A stretch of DNA of 64,000 nucleotides from Bradyrhizobium betae (lineage in GTDB: Bacteria; Pseudomonadota; Alphaproteobacteria; Rhizobiales; Xanthobacteraceae): contig NZ_MZXW01000057.1 of assembly GCF_004123905.1 (NCBI RefSeq), forward strand, positions 62,001-126,000, read 5' to 3'. Position 1 is the stretch's first letter, and every line of letters begins with the position of its first letter. Below, in pieces: positions 8,542-16,507 of this stretch. The notes beneath the pieces were generated by a model. That model made no database searches, was not told the DNA's origin, and saw only the letters and a program-made list of their open reading frames with translations. Both the position numbers and the translations under genes were made by a program.

Positions 8542-9792
8542 TCAGATGCGTTCGATGATGATGGCCGGCGCCATTCCGCCGGCGGCACACATGGTGACGA
8601 GACCATAGCGTCCACCGCTTCGCTCGAGCTCGTCGAGCGCGGTGCCAATCAAAATCGATCCGGTTGCGCCGATCGGGTGGCCGAGTGCGATCGAGCCGCC
8701 ATTGATGTTGACCTTTTCACGATCAAGCTCGAGATCGCGAATGAACTTCTCGGCGACGACCGCAAAGGCCTCGTTGATCTCCCAGACGTCGATCTCGTCC
8801 GTGGTCAGGCCAGCCTTGGCGAGAACCTTCTTGGCGGCCGGAACCGGAGCGTTCAGCATCAGCGTCGGGTCGTCGCCCTGATTGGCATAGGCTACGATCC
8901 GACCGCGCGGCTTGAGGCCGTTTTTCGCAGCGTACTCTTTCGACGTGATCAGGACCGCGGCTGCGCCGTCCACCACGCCCGAGCTGTTGCCGGCATGATG
9001 CACGCCTTTCCATTCGAGGCCGGCGTAGCGGCGCTGGATCTGCTTCTTGAACGTCACGCCGTTGCCGAGATCGAAATCGGCAAGCTGCTCGAAACTGGGC
9101 TTGAGCGCGGCAAGGCCTTCAGCCGTCGTCTCCGGGCGCGGGAATTCCTCACGATTGAGGGCAACGCTGCCGTCCTCGTTGTAGACAGGCACCATCGACT
9201 TGGCGAAGCGGCCTTCGTCGATTGCCCTCTTGGCGCGCTGTTGGCTGACCAGCGCCAGGGCATCGCAGGCCTCGCGGCTGATGCCTTCGCGGGTCGCAAT
9301 GGCGTCGCCGCACACCCCCTGGTGAGACTGCGGGTGGATGGCATCGAGCGCCGCATTGCCCGCCCCCATCAGCCGCGCCGGCTGTCCCGCCTTGGACCGC
9401 TCGGCTGCCAAGGCCTGTTGATAGCTCATCATCTCGGTACCTCCGGCGATGACGCAATCCTCCATTCCCGACATCACCGACGCGGCTGCCAGGTTGACCG
9501 ATGTAATACCGCCGCCGCAGAAGCGATCCAGCGTCGTGGCGCTGGCGTTGATGTCGTACCCGGCGGCGAGCGCCGACATGCGTCCGAGATCGCCGCCCTG
9601 CTTGCCTTCCTGGGTCGACGTCGACCAGATGATGTCATCGACCGTTGACGTATCAAGGTTGTTGCGCTCCTTGAGCGCCTTGAGCACCGTTGCGGCCACC
9701 TGCTGCGGATGGAGGTGCGACAGCGCCCCCTTGCCCGGCTTGCCGATGCCCCGCGGCGTGCGAACAGCGTCGATAATGTATGCTTCAGACAT
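8542..9792 (-). CDS. acetyl-CoA acetyltransferase (thiolase)
   Basis: A 416-residue type-II thiolase that cleaves 3-ketoacyl-CoA or condenses two acetyl-CoA. The nucleophilic Cys is in LDRFCGGG at residue 92. GGSIALGHPIGATG carries the catalytic His, and CAAGGMAPA near the C-terminus carries the second Cys. The start MSEAYIIDAVRTP is the standard thiolase N-terminus. It lies 18 bases upstream of the broken SDR, so the pair once formed a dehydrogenase-thiolase step of beta-oxidation. The 250 bases upstream (9793-10042) hold no convincing gene and probably contain its promoter. Confidence 0.93.
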   Translation of the reverse strand: MSEAYIIDAVRTPRGIGKPGKGALSHLHPQQVAATVLKALKERNNLDTSTVDDIIWSTSTQEGKQGGDLGRMSALAAGYDINASATTLDRFCGGGITSVNLAAASVMSGMEDCVIAGGTEMMSYQQALAAERSKAGQPARLMGAGNAALDAIHPQSHQGVCGDAIATREGISREACDALALVSQQRAKRAIDEGRFAKSMVPVYNEDGSVALNREEFPRPETTAEGLAALKPSFEQLADFDLGNGVTFKKQIQRRYAGLEWKGVHHAGNSSGVVDGAAAVLITSKEYAAKNGLKPRGRIVAYANQGDDPTLMLNAPVPAAKKVLAKAGLTTDEIDVWEINEAFAVVAEKFIRDLELDREKVNINGGSIALGHPIGATGSILIGTALDELERSGGRYGLVTMCAAGGMAPAIIIERI

Positions 9793-10042
9793 GCGTTCCT
9801 CTTGGTTTTGAACGTTCTTGCTTCAAGGCGCGAGTTGATGTTCCGCTATGCGCACACTTGCGCCTTCATGGATACCCCGTTCTGCCACACAGGCGGGCCC
9901 GTTGCAGCTCTCGGCAAACCAGGAGGCGCCGGACACCATTGCATAGCTTCTGCTCACCCGCTCGACGCGGACCGTGTTTCAATTTCGTGAGGTGGAATGG
10001 CTGCGTCCGCACACCGTTAAAGGCTCTTTCTTCCAGCGCGCC

Positions 10043-10264
10043 TCATATCTCCAACACGGCAACCGTGTTGCCCTCGTTGACGGCGGCACCCTCCTCGACC
10101 GAGATCTTCACGACCACACCGTCAGCTTCCGCCACCACAGGTATCTCCATCTTCATGGATTCGATAAGGATGAGCGTGTCGCCCTTCGCGACGCGCTTGC
10201 CAAGTTCGGTTTCCACCTTCCAGACGAAGCCGCTGACCTCCGATTTAGCTTCCAGCCGTGCCAT
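10043..10264 (-). CDS. stand-alone biotinyl-domain carrier protein
   Basis: A 73-residue protein that is nearly all biotinyl domain. ESMKME carries the lysine to be biotinylated at residue 38, and the two symmetrical hairpin halves are visible (VSGFVWKVETELGKRVAKGD and VVVKISVEEGAAVNEG). It lies downstream of the carboxyltransferase gene on the same strand, 132 bases away, so it probably serves as the carboxyl carrier for that enzyme. No biotin carboxylase gene is adjacent. A lipoyl carrier is less likely given the M-K-M sequence. Confidence 0.9.
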   Translation of the reverse strand: MARLEAKSEVSGFVWKVETELGKRVAKGDTLILIESMKMEIPVVAEADGVVVKISVEEGAAVNEGNTVAVLEI

Positions 10265-10396
10265 TCAGATACCTTTCTATTTTCTCGACCTGACTCACTC
10301 TGCGGTTCGATTATTCGCAGCCAAAGGCGATCGCGGCGGCGCGTTGCAGCAGCCGTTTCTCGTCGCGGTTCAGAGTTCTTTCATCATGTTGCGCCC

Positions 10397-11914
10397 TCAG
10401 AACGGCTCAATGATCCGCTTGCGCGTCGTGCGCGGCGCGGGCTGCTGTAGTGTCTCCAGCGTCTTGACGAGGATATCGCGCGTGTCGGCGGGATCGATCA
10501 CGTCATCGTAGAGGAACTTGGCACCGCTTTCGACCGCTGTGTTCGAGCGCTTCAGCTCCGCGGTCAGGCCGGCATGCAGCTCGGCACGCTCCTCCGGCGT
10601 CGCCGCAGCCGCAAGCTCCTTCGCGTAGATGATGTTGACGGCGCCTTCGAGACCCATACCGCCGAACTCGGCAGTAGGCCACGCAACAAGGACCGCCGGC
10701 TCGAGCGGGCGCGAGCCCATGATGTAATAGCCGAGGCCGTAGGCCTTGCGCAGCACCACCGTCAGCACCGGAATGGTGGCGTTGGCGAGCGCCGACAGCA
10801 CGCGCGCGCTGTGACGCATCAACCCGGTCTTCTCGACCTCTGGTCCGACCATTAAGCCGGGCGTGTCGCAGAGGACGACGAGCGGAATGTCGAAAGCGTC
10901 GCAGATCTGGATGAAGCGCGCCATCTTCAGGCAGGCAGGCGTATCCATGGCACCGGCGAGATACATCGGCTGATTGGCGACCATGCCCACGGTGCGGCCC
11001 GCGATGCGGCCGAACGCTGTGACCGCCGCCTTGCCGTAGCCCGCCTTGACCTCCAGCACGCTGTCGAGGTCGCAGAGCGTCTGGATCACGGTGCGGACAT
11101 TGTAGGCCCGGCGCGGATTTTCCGGCACGAGGTCGCGCAGCAGCGTCTGGTCCGGTGCCTCGCCCGCCGGCTGCTGCATGTCGAAATAACCGAGATATTT
11201 CTTCGCCGCCGCGATCGCCTCTTCCTCGTCCTTGACGAGGATGTCGATCACGCCGGAGGCATAGTGCACCGACGACGGGCCGATCTCTTCCGGCGTGTAT
11301 TTCTTGCCGAGCGCGGCTTCGACCAGCGGTGGCCCCGCCATGCCCATGGCCGAATCCTCGGTGGCGATCAGGACGTCACACAGACCGGCGAGATTGGCGT
11401 GCCCCGCAAAGGCGCGGCCCGGCGAGATGCCGACCGTCGGCACGAGGCCGGACAGGCGGGCATACACAACGAAGGTCGGCGTCGAGGGCCTTGCGGTAAC
11501 GTGCATATCGTGTGGCCGGGCGCCGCCGCCGTCGAGCCAGCAGATCACCGGCAGCCGGTGTTTCTCGGCATGCGAGAACATCCGCGTGATCTTGGCGTGG
11601 TTCATCGCACTCTGGGTGCCGGCATAGACCGAGTAGTCGTAGAGCACCAGATCGATCGGCCGTCCGCCGACCTTGGCCGTTCCCATCACGAGCCCGTCGG
11701 CCGCGCCTTCCATGCCCTTGGTCGCAGGACGCACCAGCCCGCCATATTCGACGAAGCTGTCGTGATCTGCGATGGCTTCGACCGCACGGCGCACCGTCCA
11801 GCGGCCACGCTTGTCCTGGCGCGCGACGGCTGCGGGGCGCGCCGCATCGAGACGCGCGGCCTGGGCGTCGAGAACGAGCCTGAGATCGGCGCGCAACTTG
11901 GTATCGTCCTTCAT
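10397..11914 (-). CDS. acyl-CoA carboxylase carboxyltransferase subunit
   Basis: A 505-residue PccB-type carboxyltransferase holding both crotonase-like halves in one chain. Visible motifs include FVEYGGLVRPATKG, VICWLDGGGARPHD, MGMAGPPLVEAALG, and in the second half KMARFIQICDAFDIPL, CDTPGLMVGPE and GSRPLEPAVLVAWPTAEFGGMG. It transfers a carboxyl group from biotin to an acyl-CoA. The start at 11914 overlaps the stop of the ligase gene upstream (ATGA), so ligase and carboxyltransferase are translationally coupled, suggesting activation then carboxylation of the same acid. Its second half resembles the C-terminal part of the single-chain carboxylase at 27850-31197. Confidence 0.92.
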   Translation of the reverse strand: MKDDTKLRADLRLVLDAQAARLDAARPAAVARQDKRGRWTVRRAVEAIADHDSFVEYGGLVRPATKGMEGAADGLVMGTAKVGGRPIDLVLYDYSVYAGTQSAMNHAKITRMFSHAEKHRLPVICWLDGGGARPHDMHVTARPSTPTFVVYARLSGLVPTVGISPGRAFAGHANLAGLCDVLIATEDSAMGMAGPPLVEAALGKKYTPEEIGPSSVHYASGVIDILVKDEEEAIAAAKKYLGYFDMQQPAGEAPDQTLLRDLVPENPRRAYNVRTVIQTLCDLDSVLEVKAGYGKAAVTAFGRIAGRTVGMVANQPMYLAGAMDTPACLKMARFIQICDAFDIPLVVLCDTPGLMVGPEVEKTGLMRHSARVLSALANATIPVLTVVLRKAYGLGYYIMGSRPLEPAVLVAWPTAEFGGMGLEGAVNIIYAKELAAAATPEERAELHAGLTAELKRSNTAVESGAKFLYDDVIDPADTRDILVKTLETLQQPAPRTTRKRIIEPF

Positions 11915-13542
11915 CGTGTAACCTTCAAATCTCCGGCGGTCAGCTTCTCGCGCTTGAGGCGGATCCCCGCCCGCTCGCGATCCCAGGTGTCGCCGGTCAC
12001 GCCTTCCGAGCGCAGCACGTGCTTCTCGATCTTCTGCGTCGGCGTCTTCGGCAGTTCCGCCAGAAGGCGGACGTAGCGCGGCACCATGAAGTGCGGCAGC
12101 CGCGGCGTCAGGAACGAGATGATCTCGAGCGGGTCGATGTCGGCCCCGGGCACGGGAGAGACGACGGCCATGACCTCGTCCTCGCCGAACTCGCTGGGGA
12201 CGCCGACCACGGCACTTTCGCGCACCTTCGGATGTGCGCCGATCTCGGCCTCGACCTCGAAGGAGGAGATGTTCTCGCCGCGGCGGCGGATGGCATCCTT
12301 GATGCGGTCGACGAAGAAAAAATTGCCGGCATCGTCGCGGCGAAACGCGTCGCCGGTGTGGAACCAGCCATTGCGCCAGGCGCGCGCGGTCGCCTCCGGG
12401 TTGGCGTTGTAGCCGTGGTTCATGGTCCAGGGTTCGTCGGCGCGCACCATCAGCTCGCCGACGGTACCGTGCGGCACCTCGACGTTGTTGGCATCGACCA
12501 CCCGCGCCTCGAAGCCGGCGCGGATGCGGCCGCAGGTCTTGGGCACGTCGGGATTGCACACCGAAACGATCGGGCACGAGATCTCCGTCATGTTGAAGAC
12601 CGTGTAGATGTCGACGCCGAAACGCGCGGTGAACTCCGCCGCGTCGTCGGCCAGCGGCACCATGATCGCTTGCCGGAACGTATGATCACGATCGCGGGGG
12701 CTCGGCGGCGCCTTCATCAGGAACGGGATCATCGCGCCGAGCAGCGTCGTGGTGGTGGCGCCGGTCCGGCGCACGGTGTCCCAGAAGGTCTGGGTGTCGA
12801 ATGACTCGACCAGCGCGATGGACCCGCCGCGCACCAGCATTCGGTACACGCCACTGGTGCCGCCGACATGGAACAGCGGCAGGTTCACCATCGCGCGGTC
12901 GTCCGAAGTCACGGTATCGATCGCCTCTGTCGTCGCCGCCAGATGGCGATAGGAGGACAGTACGCCTTTGGAGGGGCCCGTAGTGCCGGAGGTGTAGATC
13001 ACCGCATGCGTATCCCAGGGCATGATCTCGCGCGCCGGATCGGCCGGCTCGGAGGTTGCTGACGACAGCGCGTCCTCGGTCAGGCCGCGTATGCCAGACA
13101 GGCCCTGCGGCGGCTCGCCCGCCACCGTGACCAGGGTATCCAGCGCGGCGGTCTCCACCTCGCCGAGCCGCTCGGCAAGCCGTGCGTCGGCGATCATCAG
13201 CCGCGCGCCGGAGTTCCTGATCACGTGGGCCAGCAACCGTCCGCGATAGGAGACGTTTACCGGCACGTATACCGCGCCGATGTAGTTCAGCGCGAACCAG
13301 ACCGCGATCGAATGCGGACCGTTGGGGAGCCAGGACAGAACGAAATCGTCCTGCTTGACGCCGAGCGCCTGCAGGTTGGCGGCGACCCGGCGTACATTGT
13401 CACGCAGCCGCGTGTAGCTCCATTCCTCACCCGTCGACAGCACGACAAAGGTCTTGTGGCCGCGCTCGCGCGCATAACGATCGACCAGATTGCGCAGCAC
13501 GTATCTGTCCGACGGGGACAGACGATCGTTGTCGCCACTCAT
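11911..13542 (-). CDS. acyl-CoA synthetase, class I adenylate-forming
   Basis: A 543-residue AMP-forming ligase. The phosphate loop reads YTSGTTGPSKGVLSSYRHL, followed by MTEISCPIVS, GWFHTGDAFRRD, RRRGENISSFEVEAE and the C-terminal PKTPTQKIEKH with the catalytic lysine. The start MSGDNDRLSPSDRY at 13542 has GGGAGG just upstream; longer in-frame starts add an Arg-rich tail unlike the family. It is coupled to the carboxyltransferase gene by an ATGA overlap. It closely resembles the ligases at 21902-23572 and 31919-33547 in all these motifs, so the three are recent paralogues, each linked to a carboxylase or transporter set. Confidence 0.9.
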   Translation of the reverse strand: MSGDNDRLSPSDRYVLRNLVDRYARERGHKTFVVLSTGEEWSYTRLRDNVRRVAANLQALGVKQDDFVLSWLPNGPHSIAVWFALNYIGAVYVPVNVSYRGRLLAHVIRNSGARLMIADARLAERLGEVETAALDTLVTVAGEPPQGLSGIRGLTEDALSSATSEPADPAREIMPWDTHAVIYTSGTTGPSKGVLSSYRHLAATTEAIDTVTSDDRAMVNLPLFHVGGTSGVYRMLVRGGSIALVESFDTQTFWDTVRRTGATTTTLLGAMIPFLMKAPPSPRDRDHTFRQAIMVPLADDAAEFTARFGVDIYTVFNMTEISCPIVSVCNPDVPKTCGRIRAGFEARVVDANNVEVPHGTVGELMVRADEPWTMNHGYNANPEATARAWRNGWFHTGDAFRRDDAGNFFFVDRIKDAIRRRGENISSFEVEAEIGAHPKVRESAVVGVPSEFGEDEVMAVVSPVPGADIDPLEIISFLTPRLPHFMVPRYVRLLAELPKTPTQKIEKHVLRSEGVTGDTWDRERAGIRLKREKLTAGDLKVTR

Positions 13543-13597
13543 TGGCGCCTCCCATTGCGCCGCCTTCAGGCGGTCGTTGATTCCGGCGCGAACGCCG

Positions 13598-14281
13598 TCA
13601 GCTGTTCTTGCGGCGGCCGGGCGCGTGTTGCCCCGCGCCGTCGACGCGCTTGCGCAGGCCCGCGTCGATGAATGCGTGAATCTGCGCCCGGTTGGTCGCA
13701 AGCCCGGTCGCATCGCCCTCGAGCAGCGACTGGATGATCAGGCCGCGCAGCATCCCGGCCAGGATGTTGGCCATCTTCGCGCAATCCACCCCCTCGCGGA
13801 GTTCGCCGGCGCGGCGTGCCTGCTCGAGATGCAGGCGAAAGCCGTCGTGGAAGCTGGCGCTCAGCGCGCGCGTGCGTGGCTGCAGCTCCGGGATTGCGCA
13901 CAGCGATTCGACGAACAGCGAATAGAGCGCGGCGGTGGCCACCGGGCTCGCGCAGGCACTGTCGACATGCGCGTCGAGCCGCGCCCGCACCGCGTCGATG
14001 CCGACCTTCTCGCCGATCGCATGGCTCAACCGCTCGGCAAACCAGCCCTCCATGAAATCCATCAGCGCATTCAAGAGCGCGAACTTGGTGCCGAACCGCT
14101 CGGCCGGCAGCCCACGGCTGAAGCCGGCGGCGAGACCGATCTCGGCAAGCGTCGCGCCCGCCGCGCCCTTCTGCGCAATGGTCGACATCGCCGCGCGCAG
14201 CATGCGCGCATCTGACGCACGTCGCCGCTCATCCTGCCGCGACATAGGCTTAGTCTTGAGTTGAGGCGCTGAAGAAACCAT
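13598..14281 (-). CDS. TetR-family transcriptional regulator
   Basis: A 227-residue regulator. The helix-turn-helix covers roughly residues 30-65 (ARMLRAAMSTIAQKGAAGAT, then LAEIGLAAGFSRG). The rest is a helical ligand-binding domain. A shorter start at 14245 (MSRQDERRR) is also possible. It is the first gene of the minus-strand ligase/carboxyltransferase unit and stands divergent from the transporter operon that starts at 14381. An imperfect palindrome lies in the 99-base gap between the two. It probably represses both directions and releases them on binding an acyl-CoA, which is an inference from the family. Confidence 0.88.
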   Translation of the reverse strand: MVSSAPQLKTKPMSRQDERRRASDARMLRAAMSTIAQKGAAGATLAEIGLAAGFSRGLPAERFGTKFALLNALMDFMEGWFAERLSHAIGEKVGIDAVRARLDAHVDSACASPVATAALYSLFVESLCAIPELQPRTRALSASFHDGFRLHLEQARRAGELREGVDCAKMANILAGMLRGLIIQSLLEGDATGLATNRAQIHAFIDAGLRKRVDGAGQHAPGRRKNS

Positions 14282-14300
14282 GGCTGACCTTAATAATTCA

Positions 14301-14320
14301 CTTGCTGGTCGGTCAACAAG
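14301..14320. promoter_or_regulatory. candidate TetR operator
   Basis: CTTGCTGGTCGGTCAACAAG is an imperfect palindrome: 7 of 10 base pairs match between arms, and one further A-T pair flanks it (14300 and 14321). It is centred in the divergent gap between the TetR gene and the transporter operon, the usual place for an autoregulatory site. The GGTCGGTCA core is of the sort seen in TetR operators. Not experimentally supported. Confidence 0.45.
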
Positions 14321-14380
14321 TATTATGATCGCGCCAAATTGCGGCCGACCAAAGAGCCGCCACCTTGGGAGAGAAACTGC

Positions 14381-15616
14381 ATGCGCTCGACGCCCGCAAT
14401 CCCTCTGCTCGCCCGCAACGTCATCGACCGACGCGCATTGCTGCGGCTCGCCGCACAGCTCGGCGCCGCCTCGTTCGCCAGCGCCGCCTTCGCGCAGCAA
14501 CAGCAAGCCTTCAAGGTCGGATGGATCAGGCCGACCACCGGCCGCCTCGCCTCCTCCTTTGCGCCGCTCTATTTCGGCGGGCTTATCGCCGTCGACGAGA
14601 TCAACGCCGCCGGCGGCATTTTGGGCCGCCAGATCGCGCGCGTCGAGGAGGATGACGAAGCCTCGCCAGCGAAGGAGCCGGGCATCGTGCGCAAGCTGCG
14701 CGAGCAGGATGTCGGATGTTTCGTCGGACCGACCGGCAGTTCGCAATCGCTGGCCTCGATCGCGGCCGCGACGTCGGCCAAGACCATCCAGGCGACCTAT
14801 GCCGCCGCCGCGGAAGCCGGCGATGGCCGCAAATATCCCTATCACTACCAGATCATGTTCAACACCGACCAGCAGGCCGACGTCTGCGTCGAATACATGA
14901 TCAAGACGCTCGGCCTGAAGAAGATCGGCATCCTCCAGGAGAACACCGCGTTCGGCGAGCAGGGCACAGCCGCAACGAAGGCGATCCTGCAGAAGAAGTT
15001 CGGCCTGACGCCGGTCAGCGAGCAGGTCTATCCGATCTCTGCGCCCGACCTGTCGGCCTATGTCGGCAACTTGCAGAAGGCCGGCGCGGACGGCGTGATC
15101 GGCTGGATCGCCAACGTTCCGAATGCCGCGATGATCTTCAACGCGATGAAGACGTTGAAATGGTCTCCGCCGGTCACCGGCCACAGCGGCCTGATGCTGC
15201 CGGCCCTGTTCGATCTGGTGCCTGCCGAAACCATCAAGAACGTGTTCGCGACCTACTACCGCAACTTCACCTGGACCGAGACCGAGCAGCCCGGAGCGCG
15301 GCAGCTCGAATTCGCCAGGAAGCTCGCGCAGTACCCGGAGGCGAAGGGCTACGAGGTCAACGTCGCCGCCGCGCCCTATTACGATTTCCTCTATTGCCTA
15401 AAGGCTGCGATCGAATCGGAGAAGAGCTTCGAGCCCGAAGCGATCAAGCGCGGGCTCGACAATCTCAAGAATCACAAGGGCCTGCTCGGCGACATCTCCT
15501 TCACGCCGGAGAATCATTCAGGCGTCGGGGCAAAGGACGTCGTGCTGGTCGCGGTCGCCTCGGGACAGGATCCGCGCGCGATGGGCTGCCTGCGCGCCCG
15601 CGCACCCGGCCAGTGA
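14381..15616 (+). CDS. ABC transporter substrate-binding protein (Peripla_BP_6)
   Basis: A 411-residue binding protein, first gene of the liv-type operon. The start at 14381 follows GGGAGA. The N-terminal DRRALLRLAAQLGAASFASA is a Tat-like leader with cleavage probably after AFA. The mature part begins FKVGWIRPTTGRLASSFAPL and includes EINAAGGILGRQIARVE, then GPTGSSQSLASIAA. This ligand-binding type is of the amide/urea-binding style and differs from the SBPs at 3198 and 6381. It is a close paralogue of 20699-21898, so the operon carries two receptors for one transporter. Confidence 0.9.
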   Translation: MRSTPAIPLLARNVIDRRALLRLAAQLGAASFASAAFAQQQQAFKVGWIRPTTGRLASSFAPLYFGGLIAVDEINAAGGILGRQIARVEEDDEASPAKEPGIVRKLREQDVGCFVGPTGSSQSLASIAAATSAKTIQATYAAAAEAGDGRKYPYHYQIMFNTDQQADVCVEYMIKTLGLKKIGILQENTAFGEQGTAATKAILQKKFGLTPVSEQVYPISAPDLSAYVGNLQKAGADGVIGWIANVPNAAMIFNAMKTLKWSPPVTGHSGLMLPALFDLVPAETIKNVFATYYRNFTWTETEQPGARQLEFARKLAQYPEAKGYEVNVAAAPYYDFLYCLKAAIESEKSFEPEAIKRGLDNLKNHKGLLGDISFTPENHSGVGAKDVVLVAVASGQDPRAMGCLRARAPGQ

Positions 15617-15626
15617 AGGCCAGCCG

Positions 15627-16505
15627 ATGGATATCGACGTCTTCGCGCACGGCATCGTCGCCGGCAGCCTGTACGCACTGGTCGCGGTGAGCTTCAACAT
15701 TCTCTACCGACCGACCAACGTGTTCAATTTCGCGCAGGGCGAGCTCGTCATGCTCGGCGCGATGATCTTTGCGAGCCTCACCTCGCTCGCGGGGATGCCA
15801 TGGTTCGTCGCGTTCGCAGCGACGCTTCTCGCTGTCGGATGCATCGGGCTAGTAGAGGAGCGCATCGCGGTCGCGCCCATCCTGGCGCGGTCGCAGACCG
15901 GAACGGGCTGGGTCATCACCACGCTCGCGACCTCGCTGATCATCTCCAACCTGGTCGGACGCTTCTGGGGACCCGACCCGATCCTGGTCAAGCCGCCGGC
16001 GCTGCTGAGCATGGACTCGCTCGATATCGCCTCGTCGCGCATTTCGTCCTACGAGATCGCGCTCGTGCTGCTGACCGTGGTTCTCGTCGCCATCGTCGAG
16101 CGGGTGTACCGCACCCTCAAGGGCAAGGCCGTGATGGCCGTCGCCGAAGACCGCGAGGCTGCGCTATTGCGCGGCATCGACCCCGGCAGTCTCGGTCGCT
16201 GGTCGTTTTTCCTCGGCGCGGCTTTCGCGGCGATGACCGGCGTGCTCGCCGCGCCCATTCTCTATGCTTCGACCTCGCTCGGCCCGGATCTGCTGCTCAA
16301 GGGTTTTGCGGCGGCTGCGGTCGGCTCGATCGGCAACAACCGCGGAGCGCTTATTGCCGGTTATGTCATCGGCGTGACGGAGGCGGTCGGCGCCTCGCTG
16401 CTGTCGCCCGGCTATCAGGAGGCGGTGATCTTCATGGTCGTGCTGGCCGTGCTGCTGCTGAAGCCGGAAGGCCTGTTCGGCAGCCCGAACGCACGGACGG
16501 TCTGA
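15627..16505 (+). CDS. branched-chain-type ABC transporter permease, LivH family
   Basis: A 292-residue inner-membrane permease with about eight hydrophobic segments. The N-terminus (GIVAGSLYALVAVSFNILYR) and the stretch NVFNFAQGELVMLGAM are hallmarks of LivH proteins. RVYRTLKGKAVMAVAEDREAA is the cytoplasmic coupling loop, and GFAAAAVGSIGN follows. It begins 10 bases after the SBP stop. It pairs with the permease half of the next gene. LivH-family transporters also carry aromatic acids and short organic acids, and the surrounding ligase and carboxylase genes favour an acid here. Confidence 0.93.
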   Translation: MDIDVFAHGIVAGSLYALVAVSFNILYRPTNVFNFAQGELVMLGAMIFASLTSLAGMPWFVAFAATLLAVGCIGLVEERIAVAPILARSQTGTGWVITTLATSLIISNLVGRFWGPDPILVKPPALLSMDSLDIASSRISSYEIALVLLTVVLVAIVERVYRTLKGKAVMAVAEDREAALLRGIDPGSLGRWSFFLGAAFAAMTGVLAAPILYASTSLGPDLLLKGFAAAAVGSIGNNRGALIAGYVIGVTEAVGASLLSPGYQEAVIFMVVLAVLLLKPEGLFGSPNARTV

Positions 16506-16507
16506 CC

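Noticed and set aside
9839..9856. Possible IclR-type site (TTCCGC and GCGCAC halves) upstream of the thiolase gene
   Set aside because: Arms agree poorly and no IclR gene is nearby.
10265..10396. Possible small gene between the carboxyltransferase and the biotinyl carrier
   Set aside because: A 28-codon frame (ending RAAAIAFGCE) has no start codon or ribosome site.
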